Shown: positions 9,101 through 17,735, counted from the stretch's first letter. The stretch: DNA of 21,453 bases from Branchiostoma floridae (GCF_000003815.2 NW_023365875.1:1-21453); one strand, 5' to 3'. Notes: generated by a model from the sequence alone, not told the origin. Program-made: numbers and translations.

Positions 9101-10207
9101 ATGACACCAACAGAAGGCATGCAGGGTTTGGATGACGTCAGGAGAGGAGCAGCAGGGGGTTCTACTGACAGTGTTCTCACCTGGCAAGGAGACAGACGTG
9201 AGGAGTCTGGGGAGGAGTCCTGTAGAAGAGACAAAGGTGTGAGAGTGTACAGCTGTGAGGAGTGCAGTAAGGAGTTCTATCAGCTGAGAAATCTGAAGAC
9301 TCACATGCGGACTCACACCGGGGAGAAACCCTATAGGTGTGAGGAGTGTAGCAGGCAGTTCAGTCAGCTGGGTACTCTGACAACTCACATGCGGACTCAC
9401 ACAGGAGAGAGACCTCACAGGTGTGGGGAGTGCAGCAAGGAGTTCAGTAAACTCAGTAATCTGAAGAGGCACATGGGGACTCACACAGGGGAGAAACCCT
9501 ACAGGTGTGAGAAGTGCAACAGACTGTTTAGTCAGCTGAATCATCTGAAGTCACACATGCAGACTCATACAGGGGAGAAACCCTATAGGTGTGAGGAGTG
9601 CAGCAGGCAGTTCAGTAGGCTGAGTAATCTGAAGAGCCACATGCGGACTCACACTGGGGAAAAACCCTACAGATGTGAGGAGTGCAGCAGGCAGTTCAAC
9701 AGGCTGAGTAATCTGAATACACATATGCACAGTCACACAGGGGAGAAACCCTATAGGTGTGAGGAGTGCAGTAGGCAGTTCAGTCAGCTGAGTGCTCTGA
9801 AGACTCACATGCGGACTCACACCGGAGAGAAACCCTACAGATGTGAGGAGTGCAGCAGGCAGTTCTGTCAGCTGGGTGATCTGAAGAAACACATGCGCAC
9901 TCACACAGGGGAGAAACCGTACAGGTGTGAGGAGTGTAGCAGGCAGTTCAGTCGGCTGAGTGCTCTGAAGACTCACATGCGCACTCACACAGGGGAGAAA
10001 CCCTACAGGTGTGAAGAGTGCAGCAGGCAGTTCATTCAGCTGAGTGCTCTGAAGACTCACATGCGCACTCACACAGGGGAGAAACCCTACTGTTGTGAAG
10101 AGTGCAGCAGGCAGTTCATTCAGCTGGGTCATCTGAAGAGACACATGCGGACTCACCCCGGAAATACTGAAGGTGGAAGGGACGAAGCAGGCGGATCTGT
10201 GAACTAG
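9101..10207 (+). CDS. C2H2 zinc-finger protein with eleven fingers, gene 3
   Basis: A protein of 368 residues in one coding exon, starting 29 nt behind the acceptor (9071/9072). The leader (MTPTEGMQGLDDV...[17 protein letters not shown]) is the most diverged of the three complete leaders. Eleven fingers start at 9248 with exact 84-bp spacing. Contact helices: QLRNLKT, QLGTLTT, KLSNLKR, QLNHLKS, RLSNLKS, RLSNLNT, QLSALKT, QLGDLKK, RLSALKT, QLSALKT, QLGHLKR. All zinc ligands are present. Linkers are TGEKP except TGERP after finger 2; the last finger runs into HPGNTEG and a short non-finger tail ending in GGSVN. Fingers 10 and 11 share the rare GAA codon and QFIQL, suggesting a recent duplication. 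Expected role from the family: nuclear DNA-binding regulator; target and partner unknown. It is the longest intact array in the window. Confidence 0.93.
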   Translation: MTPTEGMQGLDDVRRGAAGGSTDSVLTWQGDRREESGEESCRRDKGVRVYSCEECSKEFYQLRNLKTHMRTHTGEKPYRCEECSRQFSQLGTLTTHMRTHTGERPHRCGECSKEFSKLSNLKRHMGTHTGEKPYRCEKCNRLFSQLNHLKSHMQTHTGEKPYRCEECSRQFSRLSNLKSHMRTHTGEKPYRCEECSRQFNRLSNLNTHMHSHTGEKPYRCEECSRQFSQLSALKTHMRTHTGEKPYRCEECSRQFCQLGDLKKHMRTHTGEKPYRCEECSRQFSRLSALKTHMRTHTGEKPYRCEECSRQFIQLSALKTHMRTHTGEKPYCCEECSRQFIQLGHLKRHMRTHPGNTEGGRDEAGGSVN

Positions 10208-11019
10208 GAAGTCTGGAGAGACGTGTACTCACATGAACCTTATATGTGTTTAAAGAACTACAGCAGGGAGCACAATAGGCAAGAAAGAAAGAAGTACATT
10301 GCACTCAAACTGATGACATACCCCGAAGTGTTGAGTCAGTTTGTGTACACTGGAGGAACACATGAACACATGCAGTCATGACAGTCTCACAAAGCAGTAA
10401 TCATATCTTGCACAAGTTACAGACCAGAGCACTTTAGCCAGCAAGCAGTTTAGTAGGGCTGGTAATGTCATGTTTGATATGCAGCCAAAATGCCTATGGG
10501 TGTTTTAAGTGCAGAAATCAGTTCAGCCTTACTTCATGTTTTTTGTGACTTCAAAATCATACAAAGGTTGGATATGTAGACTACCACATACATTTTGTAC
10601 TTCATGTATATGTATAGACTAACTGTTCGTAAAGTTATTTTTTTTGTTCTTGTTCAGCTTTGTTACAGCATTTCTTCTGTTATATAAGAAATCTACTCTG
10701 TATCTTACACACTGTGCATTTTACTGGTTATACAGTTATAGGATGTCGATCCTTATCACTGTAGACTTAATTGGTTATAGGATGTGCAGACTAATTGCTC
10801 TTCACAATTATAGCCAGAGGCTGTATGTAGGAGCTTACAATTGGCTGTTGTTCAAATTCATTGATCGTAATTTTCTCTTAACACAGGTAAATGATGGAAA
10901 TGACGATTGTTTTTTTCACATTTTTTTCGAAAGTTTTTATATGCTTGTTGTTCCCTGATCTTGTAGTTTATAGTCATCCAGTTTTGTTATTTAAGTCTTG
11001 GTAGTATTAACATGCTTCC

Positions 11020-11335
11020 AAAGTAGTGGAAGTATATTTGTACCAAGTTCTAAGTAGTGAAGTAGAAAATTCAAAGTTCGATGTAGTTAAAGTTTAAAGT
11101 AGGGAAATTACTTACTTCAAAGTTTATAGTAGTGAAGTAACGTTACAAAGTTTAAATTAGTGAAATAGAAAACTCAAAGTTGAAGGTAGTAAATGTAAAA
11201 AGTTCAAGGCAGGAAAGGAAAAAGATCAAAGTTTATGGTAGTGTAGAACAAAGTAGTGAAGTAGAAATTTAAAGTTCACGGTTCAAAGTAGTGAAAGTAC
11301 AATTTCCAATTTAACTACAAAGTTGAAAGTAGTGA
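11020..11335 (+). repeat. TTCAAAGTAGTGAAG minisatellite, gene 3 3'UTR
   Basis: Degenerate 15-20-bp units colinear with those at 6668-6975, with point changes and small indels between the two arrays. Unit order is largely kept, which argues that the arrays were copied together with the whole gene unit. Confidence 0.8.
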
Positions 11336-11491
11336 AAACATTTCTGGTATTTGTCTATTGAGTTCTCTGACACTTGTAGCAGATTTTTACAATAGCAACT
11401 TTCTATGTTTCTTTACATTTCAAAAGTGTTATGGTTTACTTAGGTTTCATGTATTTGAGTTTTGCAAGCTAGTTATCAAAGAACTCTGTGG

Positions 11492-11497
11492 AATAAA
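11492..11497 (+). terminator. Polyadenylation signal, gene 3
   Basis: AATAAA in GTGGAATAAAACTACCCCC, followed from 11561 by a GT-rich run (11561-11605) that could act as the downstream element. Confidence 0.7.
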
Positions 11498-11605
11498 ACT
11501 ACCCCCAAGAAGATTGTAGCATCGTTTTATTATCTTCTCTAGAAAGTTATGTTTTTCATTGTGTTTCTGTGTGTGTGTGTGTTTATGTGCTTATGTGTGT
11601 GTGTA

Positions 11606-12025
11606 GTTGACCAGCATAACTCCAGAATGCCTCGATGGATTGTCTTGATATTTGGCGTGTTGGTAGGTCTTGAGACCTTGAAAAGATGAAATTTGTAGCT
11701 CCCTGGCGCCTTGCTATGGTACTGCAGTGAAACTTCCGGGTCTAATATCTTGTGTTCTGGAAATGCTACGGTCGTGATTTTTGAGTGGTTGATAGCTCTT
11801 GGGGCAGGGAGTAATTGGTATAGGTTTGGGCCCCAAGTGGCTTTTTCAAACTGCAGGGAACCAGTTAGTTTCAGACTTTGAAAGAGAGAAACTCAAGAAG
11901 GGATAAACTGATCATCATGTGATTGTGGAACCATAGTTTAATGATGTGATTTTGTTACACTTGTAGATACAGTGAGAATATATATTCAGCTGTACTTGTT
12001 TCCTGTGGCCTCCTGGGAGAATGGA
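11606..12025. other. Spacer between genes 3 and 4
   Basis: Paralogous to 7290-7690. It keeps a stretch (CTCCAGAATGCCTCGATGGA and following, near 11621) that is missing from the gene 2-3 spacer. No gene is seen. Confidence 0.6.
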
Positions 12026-12036
12026 CAGCTGAAAAC

Positions 12037-12274
12037 CGTGTTAGTCTATAAAGGTCACCGGATTGTCATGTACAATAGATGGGTAATCAGGGGATCAAAT
12101 CTGACCGCCATCCATGAGTACTTCCGGGTCGTAGAGTCCCGACTTCCTGTCTGCGAGGACACCCGCTTGGCTTGGTGTTCGGGGCCGTTTCTTGTCCTTG
12201 GAGAAGAAGTCCGCATTTATTCCGTAGCGAGTTCTAGTGTTTCATCAGGCACCCCTGTGTCGACTAAGTTCCAG
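12037..12274 (+). promoter_or_regulatory. Promoter and non-coding exon 1 of gene 4
   Basis: TATAAAG at 12047-12053 overlaps AAAGGTCA at 12050-12057. The upstream ORF ATG-AGT-ACT-TCC-GGG-TCG-TAG lies at 12114-12134 with ETS site ACTTCCGG at 12120-12127. The exon ends TTCCAG/GTAAGA at 12274/12275. A longer frame from the ATG at 12069 reads through the donor into the intron, but it is not kept in gene 2. Confidence 0.65.
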
Positions 12275-13302
12275 GTAAGAAGACTTGACTTGTGATTCGC
12301 TATTCAAAGATTTGTAGAACAGTGTATGGAGGAAAAGAAACTTTCAAGAATACGAGACGACACACCGGCATGCATAAATTATTTACTTTCTTTGTCCGGA
12401 CTGACTGTCTTTGTTTCTTTGTTTAGGTCGTGAAACCTATGTTCCTGTCTTCAGGCCGTGAAACCTATTTTACTTTGGCGCATCTACGTAAAAACATATC
12501 GTAGCGGGGAAAAGAGAAGCATGTAATGTATTAAGGGCTGTGTAAGTTGTGGTGTTTGGATGGCAAAAGTCATGATTGTTCAGTGACGTAGAAAATGTAA
12601 ACAATGGAGGGTCAATAGGGTTATTTAGAGATTTTGTTGGATTGTTAGATTTTTGGGACTAATTCCGAAGCTTTGTCGCATGAAATCGTGAGATAGCCAC
12701 ATACAGTGTTTTTGGTCAACGTTTAGTAACCAGGTTCACAAAAGCTGCCATGGAAATAATCCAGTTTCTATCAAAATAACCCAGTTTTCTGTCTTACTTA
12801 TACTACAAACCCCTACAGTTCATACGCCCCGTCCCAGAAATAATTGCTCACATCTGGATGGAATCCATTGTCAGCCTGAAGCCAGATGGGGAGGGTGTGG
12901 ATTTTAGGGGACTACTGCAGTATTAATCCTGTGATGTATACACCTTCATAGAACCACTCACGAAGCACAGGTTAGGCAAGGCTTGTTTTTGACGTCTTTT
13001 TTCATTTGTTAATTTTGGTTTTCTACATTTAATCAGAATTTCTTGTTTGGCTGGTACAAATTGCACGAAAATGCCTGTAAGATGCTATAAATGAATTAAG
13101 AGCCAAACCTCTGCTTGGACAGTACAAAGAACAAACAATCGCATACATTATAACACATATCACCATTTCCAGTTCGTATGGTTTCTTGTTGGTATCAATG
13201 TTTTTAATTGTAAAACGCAGCTCATAATATTGACAGAGGACAAGATTACCTTGTTCAGTTACCTCACAGTTGATAATCGTTTGGCATGTCTTGTATTTAC
13301 AG
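12275..13302 (+). other. Intron 1 of gene 4
   Basis: The donor is GTAAGAAGACTTGACTTGTG and the acceptor CATGTCTTGTATTTACAG. It is largely colinear with the gene 3 intron but holds only one of the two blocks duplicated there. No additional gene is seen. Confidence 0.65.
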
Positions 13303-13325
13303 AAGTTGATCCAGATATTGCTGAT

Positions 13326-14186
13326 ATGGCAACAACAGACAGCATGCAGGGTTTGGATGACGTCATGAGAGGAGCAGCAGGGGGTTCTGCCGACAGTGTT
13401 CTCACCTGGCAAGGAGACAGACGTGAGGAGTCTGGGGAGGAGTCTGGTAGGAGAGGCAAAGGTGTGAGAGTGTACAGGTGTGAGGAGTGCAACAAGCAGT
13501 TCAGTAAGCTGAGTAATCTGAAGAGGCACATGCGCACTCACACAGGGGAGAAACCCTACAGGTGTGAGGAGTGCAGCAGGCAGTTTAGTCAGCTGGGAGA
13601 TCTGAAGTCTCACATGCGGACTCACACAGGAGAGAAACCTTACAGGTGTGAGGAGTGCAGCAGACAGTTCAAAAGGCTGAGTATTCTGAAGACACACATG
13701 CGCACTCACACAGGCGAGAAACCCTACAGGTGTGAGGAGTGCAGCAGGCACTTCAGTGACCTGGGTCATATGAAAAGACACATGCACACTCACACGGGGG
13801 AGAAACCTTACAAGTGTGAGGAGTGCAGCAGGCAGTTCAGTCAGCTGAGTGATCTGAAGAGGCACATGCAGACTCACACTGGGGAGAAGCCTTATGGATG
13901 TGAGGAGTGCAGTTGTCAGTTCAGTAGGCTGGATAGTCTTCAGACTCACATGCGTACTCACACTGGGGAGAAACCCTACAGGTGTGAGGAATGCAGCAGG
14001 CAGTTCAGTGTGCTGAGTAATCTGAAGACTCACATGCGGACTCACACAGGTGAGAAACCCTATAGTTGTGGGGAGTGCAGCAGGCAGTTCAGTCAGCTGA
14101 GTCATCTGAAGTCTCACACACGGACTCACACAGACGAGAAACCGTATAGGTGTGAGGAGAGTGCAGCAGGCAGTTCGGTGTGCTGA
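13326..14186 (+). CDS. C2H2 zinc-finger protein with eight fingers, frameshifted end, gene 4
   Basis: A frame of 286 residues starting 23 nt behind the acceptor (13302/13303). The leader is almost identical to that of gene 2. Eight complete fingers start at 13473 at 84-bp spacing, with contact helices QLSNLKR-like but varied: KLSNLKR, QLGDLKS, RLSILKT, DLGHMKR, QLSDLKR, RLDSLQT, VLSNLKT, QLSHLKS. Finger 4 has H for Q in [10 protein letters not shown]; finger 8 has SHTRTH and is followed by the odd linker TDEKP. In finger 9 a 2-bp insertion (GAGGAGAGTGC in place of GAGGAGTGC, about 14157-14160) shifts the frame after the first zinc Cys, and the protein ends SAAGSSVC. The frame remains open upstream to 13230, but that is intron. 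Nuclear DNA binding is expected from the family; target unknown. Confidence 0.9.
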   Translation: MATTDSMQGLDDVMRGAAGGSADSVLTWQGDRREESGEESGRRGKGVRVYRCEECNKQFSKLSNLKRHMRTHTGEKPYRCEECSRQFSQLGDLKSHMRTHTGEKPYRCEECSRQFKRLSILKTHMRTHTGEKPYRCEECSRHFSDLGHMKRHMHTHTGEKPYKCEECSRQFSQLSDLKRHMQTHTGEKPYGCEECSCQFSRLDSLQTHMRTHTGEKPYRCEECSRQFSVLSNLKTHMRTHTGEKPYSCGECSRQFSQLSHLKSHTRTHTDEKPYRCEESAAGSSVC

Positions 14187-14230
14187 GTAGTCTGAAGAGG
14201 CACATGCGCACTCACACTGGAGAAAAATGA
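14145..14230 (+). pseudogene. Ninth finger of gene 4, broken by a 2-bp insertion
   Basis: After the AG insertion the sequence continues in a shifted frame as [20 protein letters not shown], with both His ligands, and closes with GAA-AAA-TGA at 14228-14230. This is the same ending (TGEK-stop) as the broken eleventh finger of gene 1. Without the insertion the gene would have nine fingers and stop here. Confidence 0.8.
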
Positions 14231-14934
14231 AGGCATAAGGTATGCATCAGGCAGTGAACTGCCACTGGGATGTGTGATAACCTGAAGAAACATGTACATT
14301 CAAACTGGTACGATACCTTTGAGTATGAGGAGGACAGCCAAGAAGTCTGTTAGCTGGGTACATTGAAGGAACACTCACAGTCATGACAGTCTTACAGGTC
14401 AGATCACTGAAGCCAGCAAACAGTTAAGTAGGGGAAGTGTGATGTAATGATTTATATGCAGCCAAACAATGTCTGCCTGTGGGTGTATTGGGTGCGGATA
14501 TCTACTTAACCTGAAGTATTTTGTTTACCTCGAAATCAAAGGTTTGTTGCTTGAAGGTTGGATACTTAGCACAGGGTGCAGATAATGAGTGCACCTGAAG
14601 ACTGACACATGTGTTATCAACCTGTTAGTTGTTTTTGTTGTTCATGTTGTTTCTGTTTGGCACAACATTTCTTCTTTTGAGTAAGACATCCGCATATCTT
14701 TTTTTGTGTGGACATTATGCTGTTTCAATATATTGATTGATAAGCACAACAGCAGAATGATGCAAATGATCACAGATTGATCGAGAATGCCATAGGTATA
14801 GCTTTTTTTTCAGAACTAGTCATCTGTATTTTGATTCTTGATCTCGTACTTGATAGTCATGATATTTCGTTATTTTATTAAGTTGCAAAATGTAAACATT
14901 CATCAAAGTACATGTAGTGGATTAATAGAGTTCA

Positions 14935-15165
14935 GCGGAGTGAAATTCAAATTAGTCAATATAAAGCAGCAAAAGTAGTAAGAAGTTCAAAGTAGTTAAG
15001 TTCAAAGTAGTTAAGTTCAAAGTAATGAAAGTTGTTCAAAGTTCCAAGCACAATTCAGTTAAGTACAAAGTTGAATGCAGTGAAGTTCAAAATAGTGAAG
15101 TGCCAAGTTTAAAGTAGAGGAATTAGTACAAAGCTCAAAGTGTTGAAGTACGGAGTTCAAAATGT
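14935..15165 (+). repeat. TTCAAAGTAGTGAAG minisatellite, gene 4 3'UTR
   Basis: Degenerate units such as AAGTTCAAAGTAGTTAAG. The array is longer than that of gene 1 although the flanks correspond, so copy number has changed since the two tails separated. Confidence 0.75.
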
Positions 15166-15237
15166 TTAGTGCTTATTTTCAGTTGCATGTGTTTGTTGGG
15201 TATTGAGACCTTATATTCAAGGTCCACGGTTTAGAAG

Positions 15238-15243
15238 AATAAA
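15238..15243 (+). terminator. Polyadenylation signal, gene 4
   Basis: AATAAA in AGAAGAATAAAACAACAC, matching the gene 1 signal and its downstream sequence. Confidence 0.7.
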
Positions 15244-15260
15244 ACAACACAAAAAGATGG

Positions 15261-16360
15261 AGATTATGTCGTCTTCTTCAACGATATGATGATATATGTT
15301 ATAGACCACGGCAATGGGTTTTATTTCAACTGCTAGTGCTTGAAATACCCACTTGCCCACTTGAAAATGCAACCACATTTTGCTTGGCGCAACCTGAAAT
15401 TTTGCAATTGGGAACACAAAAGATATAACAAAGATACATATAACTGGAAGAAAGGATAATGGATAAGTAGCTGATTTGCAGAAAGTAACAACTTGAAATT
15501 GGGGCAACCTGAAATGTTGATGGCGCAACCTGGCTTTTGACTCAGGTTGCCACTTGGACAACCTGGATGAAAAAAGGTACAATGTATTTCGGGCACTAAA
15601 TGACGAGTTGGCTTGTTGGTGTGTTTGTGGACAGCTCAACTCGAGAAGCTGTGGCTGGATCTGTATGAAATTTCGTAAGTTATGTGATGTCAGCAATACG
15701 CAACTGAAGAACAAGTCTGGGCCTCCTCAAGCAGAGGGTAGCCTGCGGTCATCTCCAAGCAGATCTAACGGTGGCGAGGCAGTATCCAGCGGACCATCCA
15801 GTATCCAGGCCACCTGTTGTTTAAGTCGTTTAATACTGTTTGATCCTTTGGATAGAGCATTACCACCGATAGATCTCTCTCAGGGGAGTGAAAGAGGCCA
15901 TTTACTAGTACACCAGAGCCCACCAACCTTCCCTCAATCGAGACGGGGGCCGATACCGACTGCCAAGCACCTTTGACCCTTTGCTGAAGTCACACTTCCG
16001 TTCCTGATGTGCGACGTAGGCTTTGGGTCATTTCAACTTGATAAGGATCAGAGGACTGATCGAATGCTTGCTCGTAAGCACTTTACTTTGTGTACGGATA
16101 TAAGGTCTTAAAATTGTAACATAACACCGATAGATCTGTTTGGAGATTAAGCCTCCGGAATGTTTTTGGTATCTTTTTAGGCATTTTATAGATTCTTGCC
16201 AATCAAGTGCACACAAAAAAAAGGTGACGAGAAAGCCCGATAAAACGCCTAAGATTAAGAAGTGTTATCTCTGTATGTAGAGTATGTGCATCGAGTCAAA
16301 ATGGACATACTTAGATTATGAATATGCAAATCAGGACTTAATTTACATAATCATTGATGA
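15261..16360. other. Spacer behind gene 4, tail class alpha
   Basis: Paralogous to 1850-3122 behind gene 1, without the palindromic insertion. It includes the inverted-repeat block at 15761-15876 and an open frame ending at 15976 that matches the unit A frame ending at 2751. An antisense open frame of 165 codons here (15217-15714) is not kept intact in unit A. No gene is called. Confidence 0.55.
15761..15876. repeat. Conserved inverted-repeat block, unit D copy
   Basis: AGATCTAACGGTGG at 15761-15774 pairs with the inverse of CCACCGATAGATCT ending at 15876. One mismatch in the arms is absent from the unit A copy, where pairing is exact over 17 bp. Confidence 0.65.
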
Positions 16361-16459
16361 CATTCTCTACGTCCATGAAAGAGATTAATGAGAGGCATTT
16401 CATATATCTGTTGTATTTGATTGGGTTTGAAAAGATCATCAATGGATGTAGGTCATACT

Positions 16460-16487
16460 TATATATATATATATATATATATATATA
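16460..16487. repeat. TA microsatellite
   Basis: About 14 uninterrupted TA dinucleotides, absent from the paralogous position behind gene 1 (near 3325). Confidence 0.95.
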
Positions 16488-16639
16488 CAAATGGGAATCT
16501 TATTTGTATGTTTTATTAGAAATGCCTATAACATAGCAAATAATAATACGTTTATTCTTGTCAATTACATCACTACCATGGACATTACCAGAAATTCCAT
16601 TGACTTATTTTCAATCTTCTGCCTGGAAATTATTTTTTC

Positions 16640-16690
16640 TGAAAAAGGGCGTGGCCCGGTAATAATTGATGGCGTCATGACGTCATAAAA
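16640..16690 (+). promoter_or_regulatory. GC-box and CRE cluster
   Basis: GGGCGTGGCCC (16648-16658, KLF/Sp-type) is followed by a full palindromic cAMP response element, TGACGTCA (16678-16685), itself next to GGCGTCATGA. It stands about 110 bp upstream of the promoter-like segment at 16798. Matches to motifs only; no functional proof from sequence. Confidence 0.4.
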
Positions 16691-16797
16691 ACTGCATAAG
16701 TTACCGGCTTGCAATAAGACACTTTATGACAAAAAGTCCATACTTAACTGCAACATGTACTTCTTTAAGACCTCCGTCTTGGTTTTCTCGGACAGTC

Positions 16798-17079
16798 CAT
16801 AAAGGTTGCCGGAAAGACATGTACAATAGATGGGTCATCAGGGGATGAAATCTGACCTCCAGCCATGAGTACTTCCGGTTTGTAGTTCGAATCCCGACTT
16901 CCTGTCCGTGAGGATACGCTCGGCCATGGTGTTGCAATCAAAGGGGTGCGGCTACAAAGGCTGACGGGAAGGATCAGGCGTGCCTCAGCAAAATGGCGCC
17001 GGCCAGATTCCGGAGGATTGACGTGCTGTAGGACCCCGGGGACTGTGCGTTTATTCAGCCGTGTGCCGATACATGGAAG
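16798..17079 (+). promoter_or_regulatory. Fifth copy of the ZNF promoter fused to a different first exon
   Basis: From CATAAAGG (16798) to about 16932 this matches the promoter and exon 1 of genes 2-4. It shares ATGTACAATAGATGGGT, the six-codon upstream ORF (ATG-AGT-ACT-TCC-GGT-TTG-TAG, 16865-16885), the ETS site (16871-16878) and TCCTGTCCGTGAGGATACGC. Beyond that it diverges. A YY1-type site, CAAAATGGCGCC, lies at 16989-17000, and a possible donor, GGAAG/GTGCGT, at 17079/17080. No ATG-led frame of meaningful length exists in the exon, so it is probably 5' non-coding sequence of a fifth transcription unit. It could instead be a dead remnant. Confidence 0.5.
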
Positions 17080-17449
17080 GTGCGTATGGATAGGGGATAA
17101 AACAGTGTTTCATTTGGTATGCTATGTGTACTGTGTTAAGTGCCGATCGCTCTTCTTTCACGTGTTGTATCTTGTGATTATATACAGAAAGTACATTTTT
17201 TGCCATTTTGAAAGTCCTAAATGGTTACGGTAATACATAGCTATCTTTGAGTATAACCCTTTGTCAGAACTCAATAGACTCTATTTACACAGAAAATTTG
17301 AAGTCAATCGGCCAGGCCGATCTTGAGAAAATGATTTTTGAAGTTGACATCGTGTGTAGTAGCCCCCCTCCCCACTATTCAGAAGTGTGGTAACTTCAAC
17401 ATGTCCCAGGGATGTGATCAACTAATGTAAACATTACAGAGGTAGTTTG
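17080..17449. other. Possible intron start, no gene seen
   Basis: AT-rich sequence with a short C-rich stretch (CCCCCCTCCCC, about 17366). TTGACATC and similar words hint at a very diverged upstream copy of the 183-bp repeat, but I cannot align it convincingly. Confidence 0.3.
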
Positions 17450-17535
17450 TATCATTAATAGATATATTTTTGCAGCATATGACGGAATATGAAGCAAATG
17501 TAGGCTTTTGATGAAGAAATAAAAACACTGGAAGT

Positions 17536-17552
17536 TGACCTTCAATTGACCT
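17536..17552 (-). promoter_or_regulatory. DR5 nuclear-receptor element, copy 1
   Basis: TGACCT-TCAAT-TGACCT; on the minus strand AGGTCA-N5-AGGTCA. Two consensus half-sites with 5-bp spacing, the arrangement classically bound by RAR/RXR heterodimers. The spacer differs from copies 2-5. Confidence 0.5.
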
Positions 17553-17718
17553 CCTATATGACTCACACCCAGCCACATTAAAAAAATCCCCGGAAATACA
17601 AAATCTTCTCTGATTTTGAAAAAAATAGCAATAATCAATAGTATGTATATGTCTCCAACATATATAGGAATATCAATTCAATCCATACTTTTGATCAAGA
17701 AACATAGTCATCCAAAGT

Positions 17719-17735
17719 TGACCTATATTTGACCT
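17719..17735 (-). promoter_or_regulatory. DR5 nuclear-receptor element, copy 2
   Basis: TGACCT-ATATT-TGACCT, exactly 183 bp after copy 1. Confidence 0.5.

Larger units (their letters stand above)
10208..11515 (+). other. 3'UTR of gene 3 with fossil fingers and minisatellite
   Basis: Colinear with the 3'UTR of gene 2. Near 10345-10372, ACA-CTG-GAG-GAA-CAC-ATG-AAC-ACA reads TLEEHMNT, a finger remnant. Directly behind the stop, GGA-AGT-CTG-GAG-AGA reads GSLER, another remnant. The minisatellite occupies about 11020-11335. Confidence 0.7.
14231..15260 (+). other. 3'UTR of gene 4 with fossil fingers and minisatellite
   Basis: Colinear with the gene 1 3'UTR. At 14318-14380 one frame reads FEYEEDSQEVC-stop-LGTLKEH, where the gene 1 copy reads FECEERSQEVRQLGTQKEHR. 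Together they imply an ancestral finger close to FECEECSQEVCQLGTLKEH. Minisatellite units lie at about 14935-15165. Confidence 0.7.

Noticed and set aside
13029-14129. Long antisense open frame over gene 4 (also over genes 1-3)
   Set aside because: It is the mirror of the 84-bp finger repeat: the repeating antisense peptide follows the sense codons, and the same shadow appears under every array.
15217-15714. Antisense 165-codon frame behind gene 4, with partial similarity at 1908-2286
   Set aside because: Similarity is explained by duplication of the spacer; the frame is interrupted by indels in the gene 1 copy and has no recognised domain.
16946-17233. Open frame of 95 codons across the fifth promoter copy
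   Set aside because: It has no ATG start, runs through the likely donor at 17079/17080 and resembles no known protein.
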